From Galbibacter orientalis DSM 19592 (GTDB lineage Bacteria > Bacteroidota > Bacteroidia > Flavobacteriales > Flavobacteriaceae): DNA of 64,000 bases. The stretch covers positions 2,707,466-2,771,465 of the forward strand of contig NZ_JH651379.1 in assembly GCF_000260115.1 (NCBI RefSeq), read 5' to 3'. This document shows, piece after piece, positions 44,830 to 53,466 of this stretch (within the stretch, counting starts at the first letter, position 1; each line of letters opens with the position of its first letter). The notes under the pieces are model-generated. The model saw nothing but the letters and a program-made list of their open reading frames with translations. It did no database searches and was not told the origin of the DNA. The position numbers and the translations under genes are program-made.

Positions 44830-45864
44830 ATGGCAGACAAACCTTCAAATACTAAATTTTTCTCTCAAATTGTTGATTTGCTTCAATCAGCAAGAAACAA
44901 CATAGTACGTACCATTAACCAAACTATGGTGCAAACCTACTTTGAGGTTGGGAAAATGATTGTTGAAGAAGAACAAAAAGGTAAAGACAGAGCTGAATAT
45001 GGAAAAAGTCTTTTGCAAGACCTTTCAAAAACACTAACTCGTGAATTCGGTAAAGGGTTTTCGGTAACCAATATTCAGCAGATGAGGAACTTTTACCTCA
45101 CATATCAAAAACAGCAGACAGTGTCTGTTAAATCCGAGAAAACAATTCAGCAGACGGCATCTGTTGAATTTAAACTAAGTTGGTCTCATTACCTAAAACT
45201 AATGCGGATTGATGATGAAAATGAGCGAAAGTTTTATGAAATAGAAGCTGTTAAAAACAATTGGAGTGTACGAGAATTAGAACGTCAATATGATTCCGCA
45301 CTTTACACCCGCCTTATTTTAAGTCGGGACAAAAACAAAGTGAAAGAACTTTCAGAAAAAGGGTTGGTTATTACAAAACCCAAAGACGCAGTAAAAGACC
45401 CCTACATTTTAGAGTTTTTGGGATTGCCCGAACATTCAGCGTATTCCGAAAACCAATTAGAAAGTGGATTGATAGATAAACTCGAACATTTTTTATTGGA
45501 GCTAGGTAACGGATTTACTTTTGTAGCCCGACAAAAACGAATTTCATTTGACGACAAACATTTTTGGATAGACTTGGTCTTTTATAATCGAATTTTAAGG
45601 TGTTTTGTACTGATTGACCTGAAAATAGGGGAGCTAAAACATCAAGACCTCGGGCAAATGCAAATGTATGTAAACTACTATGACCGGGAAATAAGGTTGG
45701 AGGATGAAAACAAAACTATTGGGATGGTACTTTGTCAAAACAAAAGTGAATCGGTTGTAGAATATACACTTCCCGAAAATAACGAACATATTTTTGCAAG
45801 CCGATATAAAACTGTACTGCCGAGTAAAGAAGAATTAAAACTTTTAATAAAACAAAGTGAATAA
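44830..45864 (+). CDS. DUF1016/YhcG-family PDDEXK nuclease
   Basis: The 344-residue protein has the DUF1016 N-terminal helical domain (YFEVGKMIVEEEQKGKDRAEYGKSLLQDLS, then FSVTNIQQMRNFYLTY) and a C-terminal PDDEXK nuclease part (KHFWIDLVFYNRILRCFVLIDLK, followed by GQMQMYVNYYD). Members are frequent in restriction loci and often lie near type I genes. Here it follows the Z1 system by 8 nt and is probably part of the same transcript. Whether it is functionally part of the system is inference. Confidence 0.88.
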   Translation: MADKPSNTKFFSQIVDLLQSARNNIVRTINQTMVQTYFEVGKMIVEEEQKGKDRAEYGKSLLQDLSKTLTREFGKGFSVTNIQQMRNFYLTYQKQQTVSVKSEKTIQQTASVEFKLSWSHYLKLMRIDDENERKFYEIEAVKNNWSVRELERQYDSALYTRLILSRDKNKVKELSEKGLVITKPKDAVKDPYILEFLGLPEHSAYSENQLESGLIDKLEHFLLELGNGFTFVARQKRISFDDKHFWIDLVFYNRILRCFVLIDLKIGELKHQDLGQMQMYVNYYDREIRLEDENKTIGMVLCQNKSESVVEYTLPENNEHIFASRYKTVLPSKEELKLLIKQSE

Positions 45865-45898
45865 CTTAATGCTAAAGCATTCATGTTGTGCTATTTAA

Positions 45899-46055
45899 TA
45901 ATTTTCATACCTTTATAATATCAAAGGAGTTCAAATTATATCTCCAAAGTTCTTTTCTTGGTTTTAGTGTGCAATCAGGTGTGCAAGGACTAACGGAAAT
46001 CTAAAAATAGCAGTGATAATAAGGGTTAAGGGACTTTTAAATTAGGCCTGCCACC
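45899..46055 (+). repeat. left arm of about 155 bp inverted repeat around recombinase 2
   Basis: This arm matches the reverse complement of 47548-47706. It includes an AATTTTCATA start, CAAATTATATCTCC, AAGTTCTTTTCTTG, the GTGTGCA doublet and TTTTAAATTAGG before CTGCCACC. Identity is high in blocks with a diverged stretch in the middle. The recombinase gene lies between the arms. Confidence 0.75.
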
Positions 46056-46289
46056 CCGACAAAATAGCTTATAAAAAGCTATAATGAAAATGTAAAATGA
46101 TGATTTTCAGTAAATTACATTTTTATTAAAAACATTTGATTGTATTTAAAATCAATGAAAAAGTTACCTAATCGGTTACCTCTCAGGTAACCGATTTTTT
46201 TTATTACCTTGTATTCGGGAGCGATTACTAGCTCTTATGATTTGACTTTCGTTTTGTATCACTGAATTATTCATGAAAAACGAGAGATT

Positions 46290-47543
46290 ATGCACGTTTC
46301 AAACACATTTTCCATTCTTTTTTGGTTGCATACAGCCAAGCAAAAAGACAATTTAGCCCCTATTTACGCACGTATTACTGTTAACGGTAAAAGGACAGAA
46401 ATTAGCTTAAAACGAACTGTATCGGTTACCTCTTGGGACAGTTCTAAAAATCGGGTTACTGGTAGGACAGATAGGGTGAAAAGTATTAATTCCTTTTTAG
46501 ACCAGACACATGCTAAATTGCAGGATTGTTATAGTCAACTACAAAGTGAATTAAAGCTCATTACAGCACAAAGTATCAAAGCACGGTTTCTTGGTGCTGA
46601 CGAAAACCATAAGACGCTTCTAGAGCTTATAAAGTATCATAACACAAACATGAATGGTACTATTAAGCGAGGAACGATGAAAAATTACTTTAGTACAGAA
46701 AAATATTTAAAAAAGTTTCTGCTAAAGAAAATAAAAAGCAACGACATCTACCTAAAGCACATCTCTTATAGTTTTATTGTTGATTTTGAAACTTTTTTAA
46801 GAACAGCCCCCACCTTAAATAAGCATCAACCATTGAGCAATAATGGTATTATGAAACATTTGGAACGTTTAAAAAAACTCATCAACCTTGCTTTAAAACT
46901 GGAATGGATAGATAAAGACCCTTTTGCAAGATATAGCTTGAAGTTTACAAAATTTGACAGGGTTTACCTTAATAAAGAAGAGTTGGAACAGTTGGAGGGT
47001 ACATCCTTTAAAAACACAACGCACCAAAAGACAAGAGATGTATTTGTATTTGCCTGTTATACTGGGTTATCTTATGCGGACATAAAAACATTAACTTCTT
47101 CACATATTGTAAGAGGTATTAACGGAGAGTACTGGATTTATACCCGAAGAGAGAAAAGTAATACTTCGGTTAAAGTTCCATTACTTGATAAAGCATTGTC
47201 AATTATTAAAAAATATGACGAGAATCAAGATAGCAGCTCTAATCAAGTATTACTTCCAGTTTACAGCAATCAGAAAATGAATAAGTATTTAAAAGAAGTA
47301 ATGCAAGAATGTAAGATTCACAAAAAGATTACATTTCATGCAGCAAGACACACTTTTGCTACCACAGTTACGCTTTCTAATGGAGTTCCCATAGAAACCG
47401 TTTCTAAACTTTTAGGACATACAAAAATAACGACTACTCAAATCTATTCAAGAGTATTGGAACAAAAGATTGGAGATGATATGTTTGCGTTAAAGTCAAA
47501 ATTAAATATGGCTACAAAAGATGATATTTGCAATCAAAATTAA
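46290..47543 (+). CDS. tyrosine recombinase, second unit
   Basis: The 417-residue recombinase is a paralogue of the one at 30331-31581, sharing the start pattern (YARITVNGKRTEISLKRTVS), CYTGLSYADIKTL, HAARHTFATTVTLS and LGHTKITTTQIYSRV. It sits alone inside long imperfect inverted repeats with a GGTTACC/GGTAACC hairpin (about 46173-46195) upstream. Such placement suits a DNA-inversion switch or a minimal self-mobile unit. Its ORF ends 5 nt before the right repeat. Confidence 0.88.
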   Translation: MHVSNTFSILFWLHTAKQKDNLAPIYARITVNGKRTEISLKRTVSVTSWDSSKNRVTGRTDRVKSINSFLDQTHAKLQDCYSQLQSELKLITAQSIKARFLGADENHKTLLELIKYHNTNMNGTIKRGTMKNYFSTEKYLKKFLLKKIKSNDIYLKHISYSFIVDFETFLRTAPTLNKHQPLSNNGIMKHLERLKKLINLALKLEWIDKDPFARYSLKFTKFDRVYLNKEELEQLEGTSFKNTTHQKTRDVFVFACYTGLSYADIKTLTSSHIVRGINGEYWIYTRREKSNTSVKVPLLDKALSIIKKYDENQDSSSNQVLLPVYSNQKMNKYLKEVMQECKIHKKITFHAARHTFATTVTLSNGVPIETVSKLLGHTKITTTQIYSRVLEQKIGDDMFALKSKLNMATKDDICNQN

Positions 47544-47547
47544 TAAT

Positions 47548-47706
47548 GGTGGCAGACCTAATTTAAAAGTCTCTTAACCCTTATTATTACTGTTATTCTG
47601 TAATTTTTATTTATGCACACCTAATTGCACACTAAAATCAAGAAAAGAACTTCGGAGATATAATTTGCTCTCCTTTCGTATCATAAAGATATGAAAATTA
47701 TTGAAT
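47548..47706 (-). repeat. right arm of the inverted repeat around recombinase 2
   Basis: This is the inverted partner of 45899-46055, beginning with GGTGGCAG and ending near ATGAAAATTATT. It carries the GTGTGCAATTAGGTGTGCA doublet in reverse orientation. From 47707 to 47873 no gene is visible. Confidence 0.75.
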
Positions 47707-47873
47707 ATTAATCTTGAAGGTCAAGAGTTAACGATTTTTATAAATATTTGTTGTGTGGTTATATTTTTTTCCGTTCTGTTTGTTTGTCAGCGGTGGGGCA
47801 GCCAGACTCTTTGATAAGTTTTGGTGTCGCTATAGCTGGTGTGACTTGGCAAAGTGTATGGCTTCAGCGTTGG

Positions 47874-49326
47874 CTACTCTGAAGTGTTATTCTTTTTTGG
47901 TTCAATTTTAAAATTTCCAAGCCTCAGTAATGCTACAATTAATAGCAGCATTTTTTCAGATGAATAATTTTTGGTGCTGTAAAAACTATGGGCAATATTG
48001 TTTCTCAAATCCATTCCGTCTGATGTAAACAGAAATTTGAAAAATGCAATGTCATCTTCCGGGATCAATGCTCTTACTTTTTCGTTATCCAATAGTTTGT
48101 CAAATGAGATACGTTCTTTTGTTCCGTTTTTCTTAATTTCAATCGTTTGAGCACCAAGTGCTCTGGAAAATTCACGCAATAAGCCTTCAAATTTTAAAAC
48201 CAAACTGTCAATTGCCAAAACATAGCCTTGTGAATTATGACTGCTTGTTTTTAAATCAATTTCTTGTTGAACAAAGAAAGCCTGTAATGAAGGTGATAAC
48301 AAATCAATCCAATTAATGCCTTCAATTTTTCCGTCCGGCATTTCATAGGTGAAGTCATAGCGATACCAAGTCTTACTTTTTAGGTAGTCCATTAAACTTT
48401 CAAATGATATTTTCCCGCTTTCAATGCCCTTTGAAAAAATCAATCCAATTTGTTGAAGGGAAAATTTAATTTGAAGAAAGTAAGGGTTAAAAGCCATTGA
48501 TTTATCCTTACTTATATTTTTGTTGACATCAAAAACATAAGTTGATACCAAATCAAGAATTGACATATTGGTTTCGTCTTTTACTTCTACCGATTTTGTG
48601 AAAAGCTTCTCTACAGTTAGGTATTCATAAATGTCTTTGCTGTCGCCTTTCTCAACAAGTACAGATGTTTTTGTTTGGATTAGTTCCCACCATAGATTTA
48701 GGACTTTATTAAATTCTTCATCTTTCATCTCAACAGAAACTTTTTTTAAATCAATCTTCTTTTTAGATTGTTCAAGAAGCACGGCTGTTTCCTCGATTTT
48801 TGATTTATTACCTGCCTTTCTGTATTCCTCTAACGCTTTTGAATAAAAGATGCTGTAAACAAAACTCTCTTTCTTTTGTGTTTCGATTTGTGAAATTTGG
48901 TAATCTCCTAACTTTTCGTGGAATTCACTTGGGGAAGCACTTAGTTTTTGGCTAAGAGTTACAAGTAAATTGAGGTAGCTTTCCAAAACCCTTGATTCCA
49001 AATTTTCGATTATTTTTTTTGAATAATCGAAAAAAGTTTGAAATGTTTCTTTGTCGATTTTTTTGCCATTTGCAACAATAAAATCCATTATTGAATACTT
49101 GGTGAAGTCATTTAATTTGTCTGTTTCTAATAGCGAAACAAAACGCCCAACAGCTTCATTTTTTTTGTAGTTTATGGTTTGACTTAGAACAAAAAGGTTT
49201 TCAAAGTATTTACCAAAAGAGCGACATAATAAATTATCCTGATTGGAAAATGATGAGTTTTGCAAAAGCGAAAAATAACTTTCTATCGCTTCTTTGGCAT
49301 AATCAATATGTTTTTGTGGACTTAGC
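47874..49326 (-). pseudogene. DUF4209-type protein, C-terminal part, split by IS21-family element
   Basis: About 484 codons from LSPQKHIDYAKEAIESYF to the end encode a helical protein whose C-terminal region (GMDLRNNIAHSF) matches the DUF4209 pattern with its RNxxAH motif. The frame extends 9 codons into the IS end (MGQLYRNLQ) and so appears to have a start codon. Removing the IS and one duplication joins HLLWLS to PQKHIDYAKEA in frame with the fragment at 51873-52198. DUF4209 proteins occur in defence contexts; the gene is probably inactive here. Confidence 0.8.
49321..49326. repeat. target-site duplication, left copy
   Basis: CTTAGC here is repeated at 51873-51878, directly outside the IS ends. 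The preceding A makes a 7 bp reading possible. Confidence 0.7.
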
Positions 49327-49429
49327 TGTAAATTCCTGTAAAGTTGACCCACCCATTCCTGTTTAAATTGAGCATAGTAAAACAGGTTCTAAAAAGAGCA
49401 GTTTTGTGCTTATAAAAATATAAAATTTA

Positions 49430-50157
49430 TCATTGTTTTTTTCTTTTTTTTCTCATGGATTCACCTTTAAGTTCCACTCTATGTGCTGCATGTACCAGTC
49501 GATCTAAAATAGCATCAGCAATAGTTTGTTCTCCGATAATTTGATGCCATCCCATAATTGGTAGTTGTGAGGCTATGATAGTAGCACGTTTTCCATGTCT
49601 ATCTTCGATGATTTCCATAAAAGCTTGTCTTTTATTAGTATCAAGTTCTTGAAGTCCAAAATCATCAAGAATGAGCAAATCCTGTTTTTCTATTCTATCG
49701 ATTTCTTTCATGTATGAACCGTCTGCTTTAGCTAGTTTGAGTTTAGCAAAAAGCTTATTGATATTGTAATATTTGACTTTATACCCTAGAGAACAAGCTT
49801 GGTATCCAATAGCTGAGGCAATAAAGCTTTTACCAACACCTGTGCTTCCTGTAATGAGTATGTTTTCCTTGTTTTAATAAACTCGCACGATGTGAACCTA
49901 ATTAATAGGTTTTTGTCAATCATTCGGCTGGATTCAAAAGATATCTCTTCTACAGAAGCTTTATATCTAAACTTGGCTGCTTTGGTTAATCGTTCTATTT
50001 TTCTATTGTGTTTATCATCCCATTCAGATTGTAATAAATACGCTACTAGCTCATCATTAGTATATGCTAGATGATTTGCTTCTAGTGTTGTCGTAAAGGC
50101 TCTATGCATGCCATATAGCCTTAGTTGTTTCATTTGTTGTAATGTTTGGTCATTCAT
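49430..50157 (-). pseudogene. istB: IstB-like ATPase, frameshifted
   Basis: The N-terminal frame (49786-50157) reads MNDQTLQQMKQLRLYGMHRA to SCEFIKT, then loses the family sequence. The continuing ATPase (ITGSTGVGKSFIASAIGYQA, then LLILDDFGLQEL) is in another frame ending at 49430. The shift occurs near 49866-49876 in an A-rich run and is explained by loss of one A (KTKENILITG restored). IstB is normally one continuous protein of about 245 residues, so this copy is probably inactive, or the base is a sequencing error. Confidence 0.8.
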
Positions 50158-50174
50158 AATTTATAATGATTTAA

Positions 50175-51719
50175 TTATTTATAATAATCGCCCCCTCTGA
50201 TGTTTCCATGCTTAGGGATTGTAGATTCTGTATTGGTATCTTCCTGTATAAAATCCAATCCTTTTTCAAGAATACTTTTAACACTTTGATAATTGATGCG
50301 TTCATAATCTAAAGCTCGTTTACAAGCATTATCAAGACGTTCATTCCCAACTTTTTTAGCTAGCCCTAATACACCAGCACAAGATTTATAGGATTGTTCA
50401 GGATGTTGTCTTTTTCCTAATAATAAAGTGATGAAAGTTTTACAATGGCCTCCAATACCTTCAGCCCAATTTAAAAAGGTGTCAGGATTCCAATCAGCTA
50501 CATAACGATGTGTTGAAGGCATATGCTCGCTATCGGTAGTGTAACCATGACGTTTTAAGCCTCTTTTATGAACAGCAATCCGTTTTTGCTTATAGTAAAT
50601 TTCAACGGTGTCTTTTGTATAAATGATGCGAACCTTCTTTCCTATATAACGATAAGGAACGCTGTAATAATGCTTATCTTTATTAATGTGGATATGAGAG
50701 GTCTTATATACTGTTCCCATTAGGTAGGCACGTAGTTGATATTTATCTGTAGGCAATGGCAATAATTCTTCTTGCTCCAAAGATGTAAATAAATCTAACC
50801 TAGAACAGTCCCTTGCTTGAAAGTTAATTTTATTATGCTTCCCCGTGAGTTCTAATACAGCTTCATTTAAAGCACTTAAGGTATAATAATCATTCCCATT
50901 TAATGGAGCAAAAACTCTTGTGTAGATAATCTTTACAGCATTTTCTACTAGTGCCTTATCTCTTGGACGATAGGTTCTTGTTGGAAGTATCGTGGTATCA
51001 TAATGAGTTGCCATAGCCAATAAACTCTCATTAAGGATAGGCTCATACTTGCTACTTTTTGTAACAGCTGACTTTAAGTTATCAGTTACTATTGCTCTAG
51101 GAACGCCTCCGAAAAAATGTAATGCACCTACTATGCACCCAATAAAATCCTCTCGTTTTTGTGAACGACAAGCTTCTACATAGGTATAGCCGCTTGCTCC
51201 TAGTACAGCAATAAATACTTCCATTTCTTTTAGTAAACCAGTAGCGGGATCTATGATAGCTAATTTCTTTCCTGTGAAGTCCACAAACATTTTATCCCCA
51301 GCCTTATGGTTAAATCGCATGACTGGATTTTGAGTACGAGACCAAACTCTATACAAATGACAAAATCTAGAATAAGAGATAAATACCTTTTTATTTTGAT
51401 AATAGTCCTCCCAGATCATGTAACGAGTAACTCCAACCTTTTTAAGGCGTTTGCTTACCTCTGGGTATAACTTAAAAACATACTCATGACGAGTCGTTAT
51501 GTGGGTCTCATCAATATGCAATAATATACGTAAATCTTCAAAACCAAGCTTATCAACCTCTTCACTTGTAAGCTTGCTCTTTAGTAATAATTCGATGTAT
51601 TTGCGAACAGTATTCCTGGATATACCAAGTTGTTTACTGATGCTCCGCTTACTAACTCCTTGAGTATGTAAACGATATAGTTGTTTGATTTTTCGCATGT
51701 CTAAATGTATGTTTGCCAT
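50175..51719 (-). CDS. istA: IS21-family transposase IstA
   Basis: The 514-residue transposase has an N-terminal helix-turn-helix (LHTQGVSKRSISKQLGISRN, TVRKYI), a DDE integrase core (KMFVDFTGKKLAIID, AIVTDNLKSAV, and a later Glu in KALVENAVKIIYTR) and a C-terminal basic domain. All acidic catalytic positions appear present. It is intact and lies 17 nt upstream of istB, the usual order. Confidence 0.93.
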   Translation of the reverse strand: MANIHLDMRKIKQLYRLHTQGVSKRSISKQLGISRNTVRKYIELLLKSKLTSEEVDKLGFEDLRILLHIDETHITTRHEYVFKLYPEVSKRLKKVGVTRYMIWEDYYQNKKVFISYSRFCHLYRVWSRTQNPVMRFNHKAGDKMFVDFTGKKLAIIDPATGLLKEMEVFIAVLGASGYTYVEACRSQKREDFIGCIVGALHFFGGVPRAIVTDNLKSAVTKSSKYEPILNESLLAMATHYDTTILPTRTYRPRDKALVENAVKIIYTRVFAPLNGNDYYTLSALNEAVLELTGKHNKINFQARDCSRLDLFTSLEQEELLPLPTDKYQLRAYLMGTVYKTSHIHINKDKHYYSVPYRYIGKKVRIIYTKDTVEIYYKQKRIAVHKRGLKRHGYTTDSEHMPSTHRYVADWNPDTFLNWAEGIGGHCKTFITLLLGKRQHPEQSYKSCAGVLGLAKKVGNERLDNACKRALDYERINYQSVKSILEKGLDFIQEDTNTESTIPKHGNIRGGDYYK

Positions 51720-51775
51720 GGTTATTTTTCTTGATTATAACCATACAAGTTATTTAATACATGCTCTTTCTAGAG

Positions 51776-51857
51776 GTGGGTCAATTTAGACAGGAATACC
51801 CGGGTCACTTTAAATAGGATTCAGTGGGTCACTTTCGCAGGATTACATGGGTCAGTT
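51776..51857. repeat. TGGGTCA-type internal repeats at the IS right end
   Basis: Four units sharing GGGTCAnTTT followed by an AGGA-like segment lie about 24 bp apart (GTGGGTCAATTT, CCGGGTCACTTT, GTGGGTCACTTT, ATGGGTCAGTTT). They are probable transposase-binding repeats. Confidence 0.7.
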
Positions 51858-51872
51858 TGGCAAGAATTTCCA

Positions 51873-52198
51873 CTTAGCCAAAGCAAATGATTGTACTTTG
51901 CTTTATATTTTGGGTTTTCTGTATTTTCTGCTCGTTTTTTGATGTATTGAAAATCATCGTCAAAAAGTTCTAAAGAGGGATAAGAATTCCCTCCAACCTG
52001 AAATTTTGGTAATTGGACTCCTTTTTCCATAATGAAATCCGCAAAATACAGTTCAAATGAACACAGTCTCTTTACTTCTTCGTCTTCTGTTTTATCCCGT
52101 AAAACTGTGATATACTTTTCTGTATTAAAATCCAAGTGCGAAAAATTTGTGTCATTTTCAATATAGGTATAATATTCATCCAAGTTTTCAAATTCCAT
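51873..52198 (-). pseudogene. DUF4209-type protein, N-terminal part
   Basis: The frame starting at 52198 (MEFENLDEYYTYIENDTNFS) runs through KYKAKYNHLLWLS to the IS boundary and then 17 codons into the IS before a stop at 51821. It is the 5' part of the gene whose rest lies at 47874-49326. With it, the original protein would have about 590 residues. Confidence 0.8.
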
Positions 52199-52218
52199 CT
52201 TCCAAATTTTTTGTCTAT

Positions 52219-52545
52219 TTAGATAAATTCAATTTTATCAATTTCCCTCATCAACCTGTCCGTTTCACTCAAAGCCACAATGATTTTTTAGTAGTGCAAA
52301 ATGTCATCAAATTCTAATGTACGACCTTTTCTGTCTTTTAGCCATTTTTGGGCGGGTTGGTAGCCGCTAATGTAGAACTCCCTAGCGGATAAGGGCACGT
52401 TATCAAAATATTTATCATCATTTATCCAAACTTTCCCGTGTGTATCTGTGTCGGGAATATAACCTGGACTTATTTTGGTGATTTTTCGGATGAATACATT
52501 CTTGTAAATCTTCGACCATTTTCATCATAAATTTTTTGTGTCTTC
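52219..52545 (-). pseudogene. C-terminal remnant of a type ISP-like restriction-modification enzyme
   Basis: The minus strand encodes GKVWINDDKYFDNVPLSARE, then FYISGYQPAQKWLKDRKGRT, LEFDDILHY, a TAA where the family has Gln, and KIIVALSETDRLMREIDKI. This is the conserved tail of ISP/type II restriction-methylases. A nonsense mutation and loss of all upstream domains make it a relic. The region 52560-52800 shows nothing else I can support. Confidence 0.65.
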
Positions 52546-52953
52546 ATCGGTTTCTTTTAATTACACTCAACTTATTTATATGCGGAACTCTTATCATTAG
52601 ACACCGCTATATACCTGGCTATGCGGAAGTTTTGAAATACCTTATACTTTTAGTTTTCATTATTTCAAACAAGAGTTCCTACTCTTTGACAATTTAATTA
52701 TGTTCTACAACATATCAAATGGATTTTTTAAATTCTTGTTTTATTAATCTGTATATGATATATCTTCCTGTTTATTCCTCTATTATCGAAATTAATTAAT
52801 AAAAAGTTATTACCATTACGAAAAACCACAAACAGAAAAACAAACCATACGAATGGGAATTTCAAGATGTGTTTTTTGTGCCTAGAAAACACCTTGTTCT
52901 GCACCCGATGGCTGCAATCATATATGGTTTTAAATACTTTAAGTTCTCAAAAC

Positions 52954-53169
52954 TTAGAATTTAAATAATTCGTATAAGTCTACCTCTAAACCATGAGCTA
53001 TTTCACATAAAGTATATGCAGTAGGATTTACTTTTCCATTCTCTAGCTTCTCAATTGCTTGTCTATCTTTTCCACATGCTCTAGCTAAGTCAGATTGACT
53101 CCATCCCTTTTTATTGCGTAGCTCAACAATTTTTTTCCCGATCTGCTTTTTTAATTGATCCCTTGTCAT
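52954..53169 (-). CDS. small XRE-family regulator beside module B
   Basis: The 71-residue protein is a compact helix-turn-helix: IGKKIVELRNKKGWSQSDLA, RACGKDRQAIEKLENGKVNP. It is divergent to module B and has an unusually dense cluster of TATGAC-containing palindromes in its promoter region. It is unrelated in detail to the XRE gene next to module A, which suggests the two modules are controlled differently. Confidence 0.85.
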   Translation of the reverse strand: MTRDQLKKQIGKKIVELRNKKGWSQSDLARACGKDRQAIEKLENGKVNPTAYTLCEIAHGLEVDLYELFKF

Positions 53170-53268
53170 ATAACAAATGTCATTCTATTCTATGACAAAA
53201 ACGTCATATAAAAAGTTGACAATTAAAATATTAATGTTATATTTGTCATACAATTATATGACAAATAT
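53164..53268 (-). promoter_or_regulatory. TATGACAAA operator array
   Basis: TATGAC/GTCATA half-sites recur through this region. A 6 bp palindrome TATGACAAAAACGTCATA lies at 53191-53208 and a perfect 12 bp inverted repeat, ATATTTGTCATA with TATGACAAATAT, at 53239-53268 around CAATTA. A further TTGTCATA lies at the regulator start. These are most likely autoregulatory sites of the adjacent XRE gene. Confidence 0.65.
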
Positions 53269-53284
53269 GTGTTTTATGTTATCA

Positions 53285-53445
53285 AAATACTATTTAATCT
53301 CGTACACCTTATACTTTCTATAACAGACTGCTTTGTGGAAGTTTTAAGACTAAAGGAAGGTGTTATATGGGAGCGCATAGGGTTTAGGGAACTAGTAAAA
53401 AGTAATATCTCCAAGACTAAGATTCATCAACTCATAAATCAATAG
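53285..53445 (+). pseudogene. module B copy of the operon leader gene, 5'-truncated
   Basis: The translation ILFNLVHLILSITDCFVEVL followed by WERIGFRELVKSNISKTKIH and QLINQ matches the C-terminal half of the 37072-37410 product, but the first half is replaced by unrelated sequence. It marks the inner boundary of module B. Confidence 0.75.
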
Positions 53446-53466
53446 GAACACTTAAAATTTATAATC

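Larger units (their letters stand above)
49327..51872 (-). mobile_element. IS21-family insertion sequence
   Basis: The 2546 bp element begins TGTAAATTCCTGTAAAGTTGACCCA and ends, read inward from the right, TGGAAATTCTTGCCAAACTGACCCA in pattern (15 or more matches over 25 positions). It has several internal TGGGTCA repeats at the right end (51776-51857, spaced about 24 bp), typical of transposase-binding sites in this family. It carries istA and istB on the minus strand and is flanked by a 6 bp duplication. It interrupts a DUF4209 gene. Confidence 0.92.

Noticed and set aside
47760-47875. GC-richer stretch with CAGCGTTGGC resembling a cassette boundary
   Set aside because: A GTTGG core is visible but no paired end or repeat partner is present in the window.
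52800-52965. Plus-strand frame encoding an aromatic-rich peptide before the XRE gene
   Set aside because: It has no start codon and no homology I recognise; at best it is a gene remnant.
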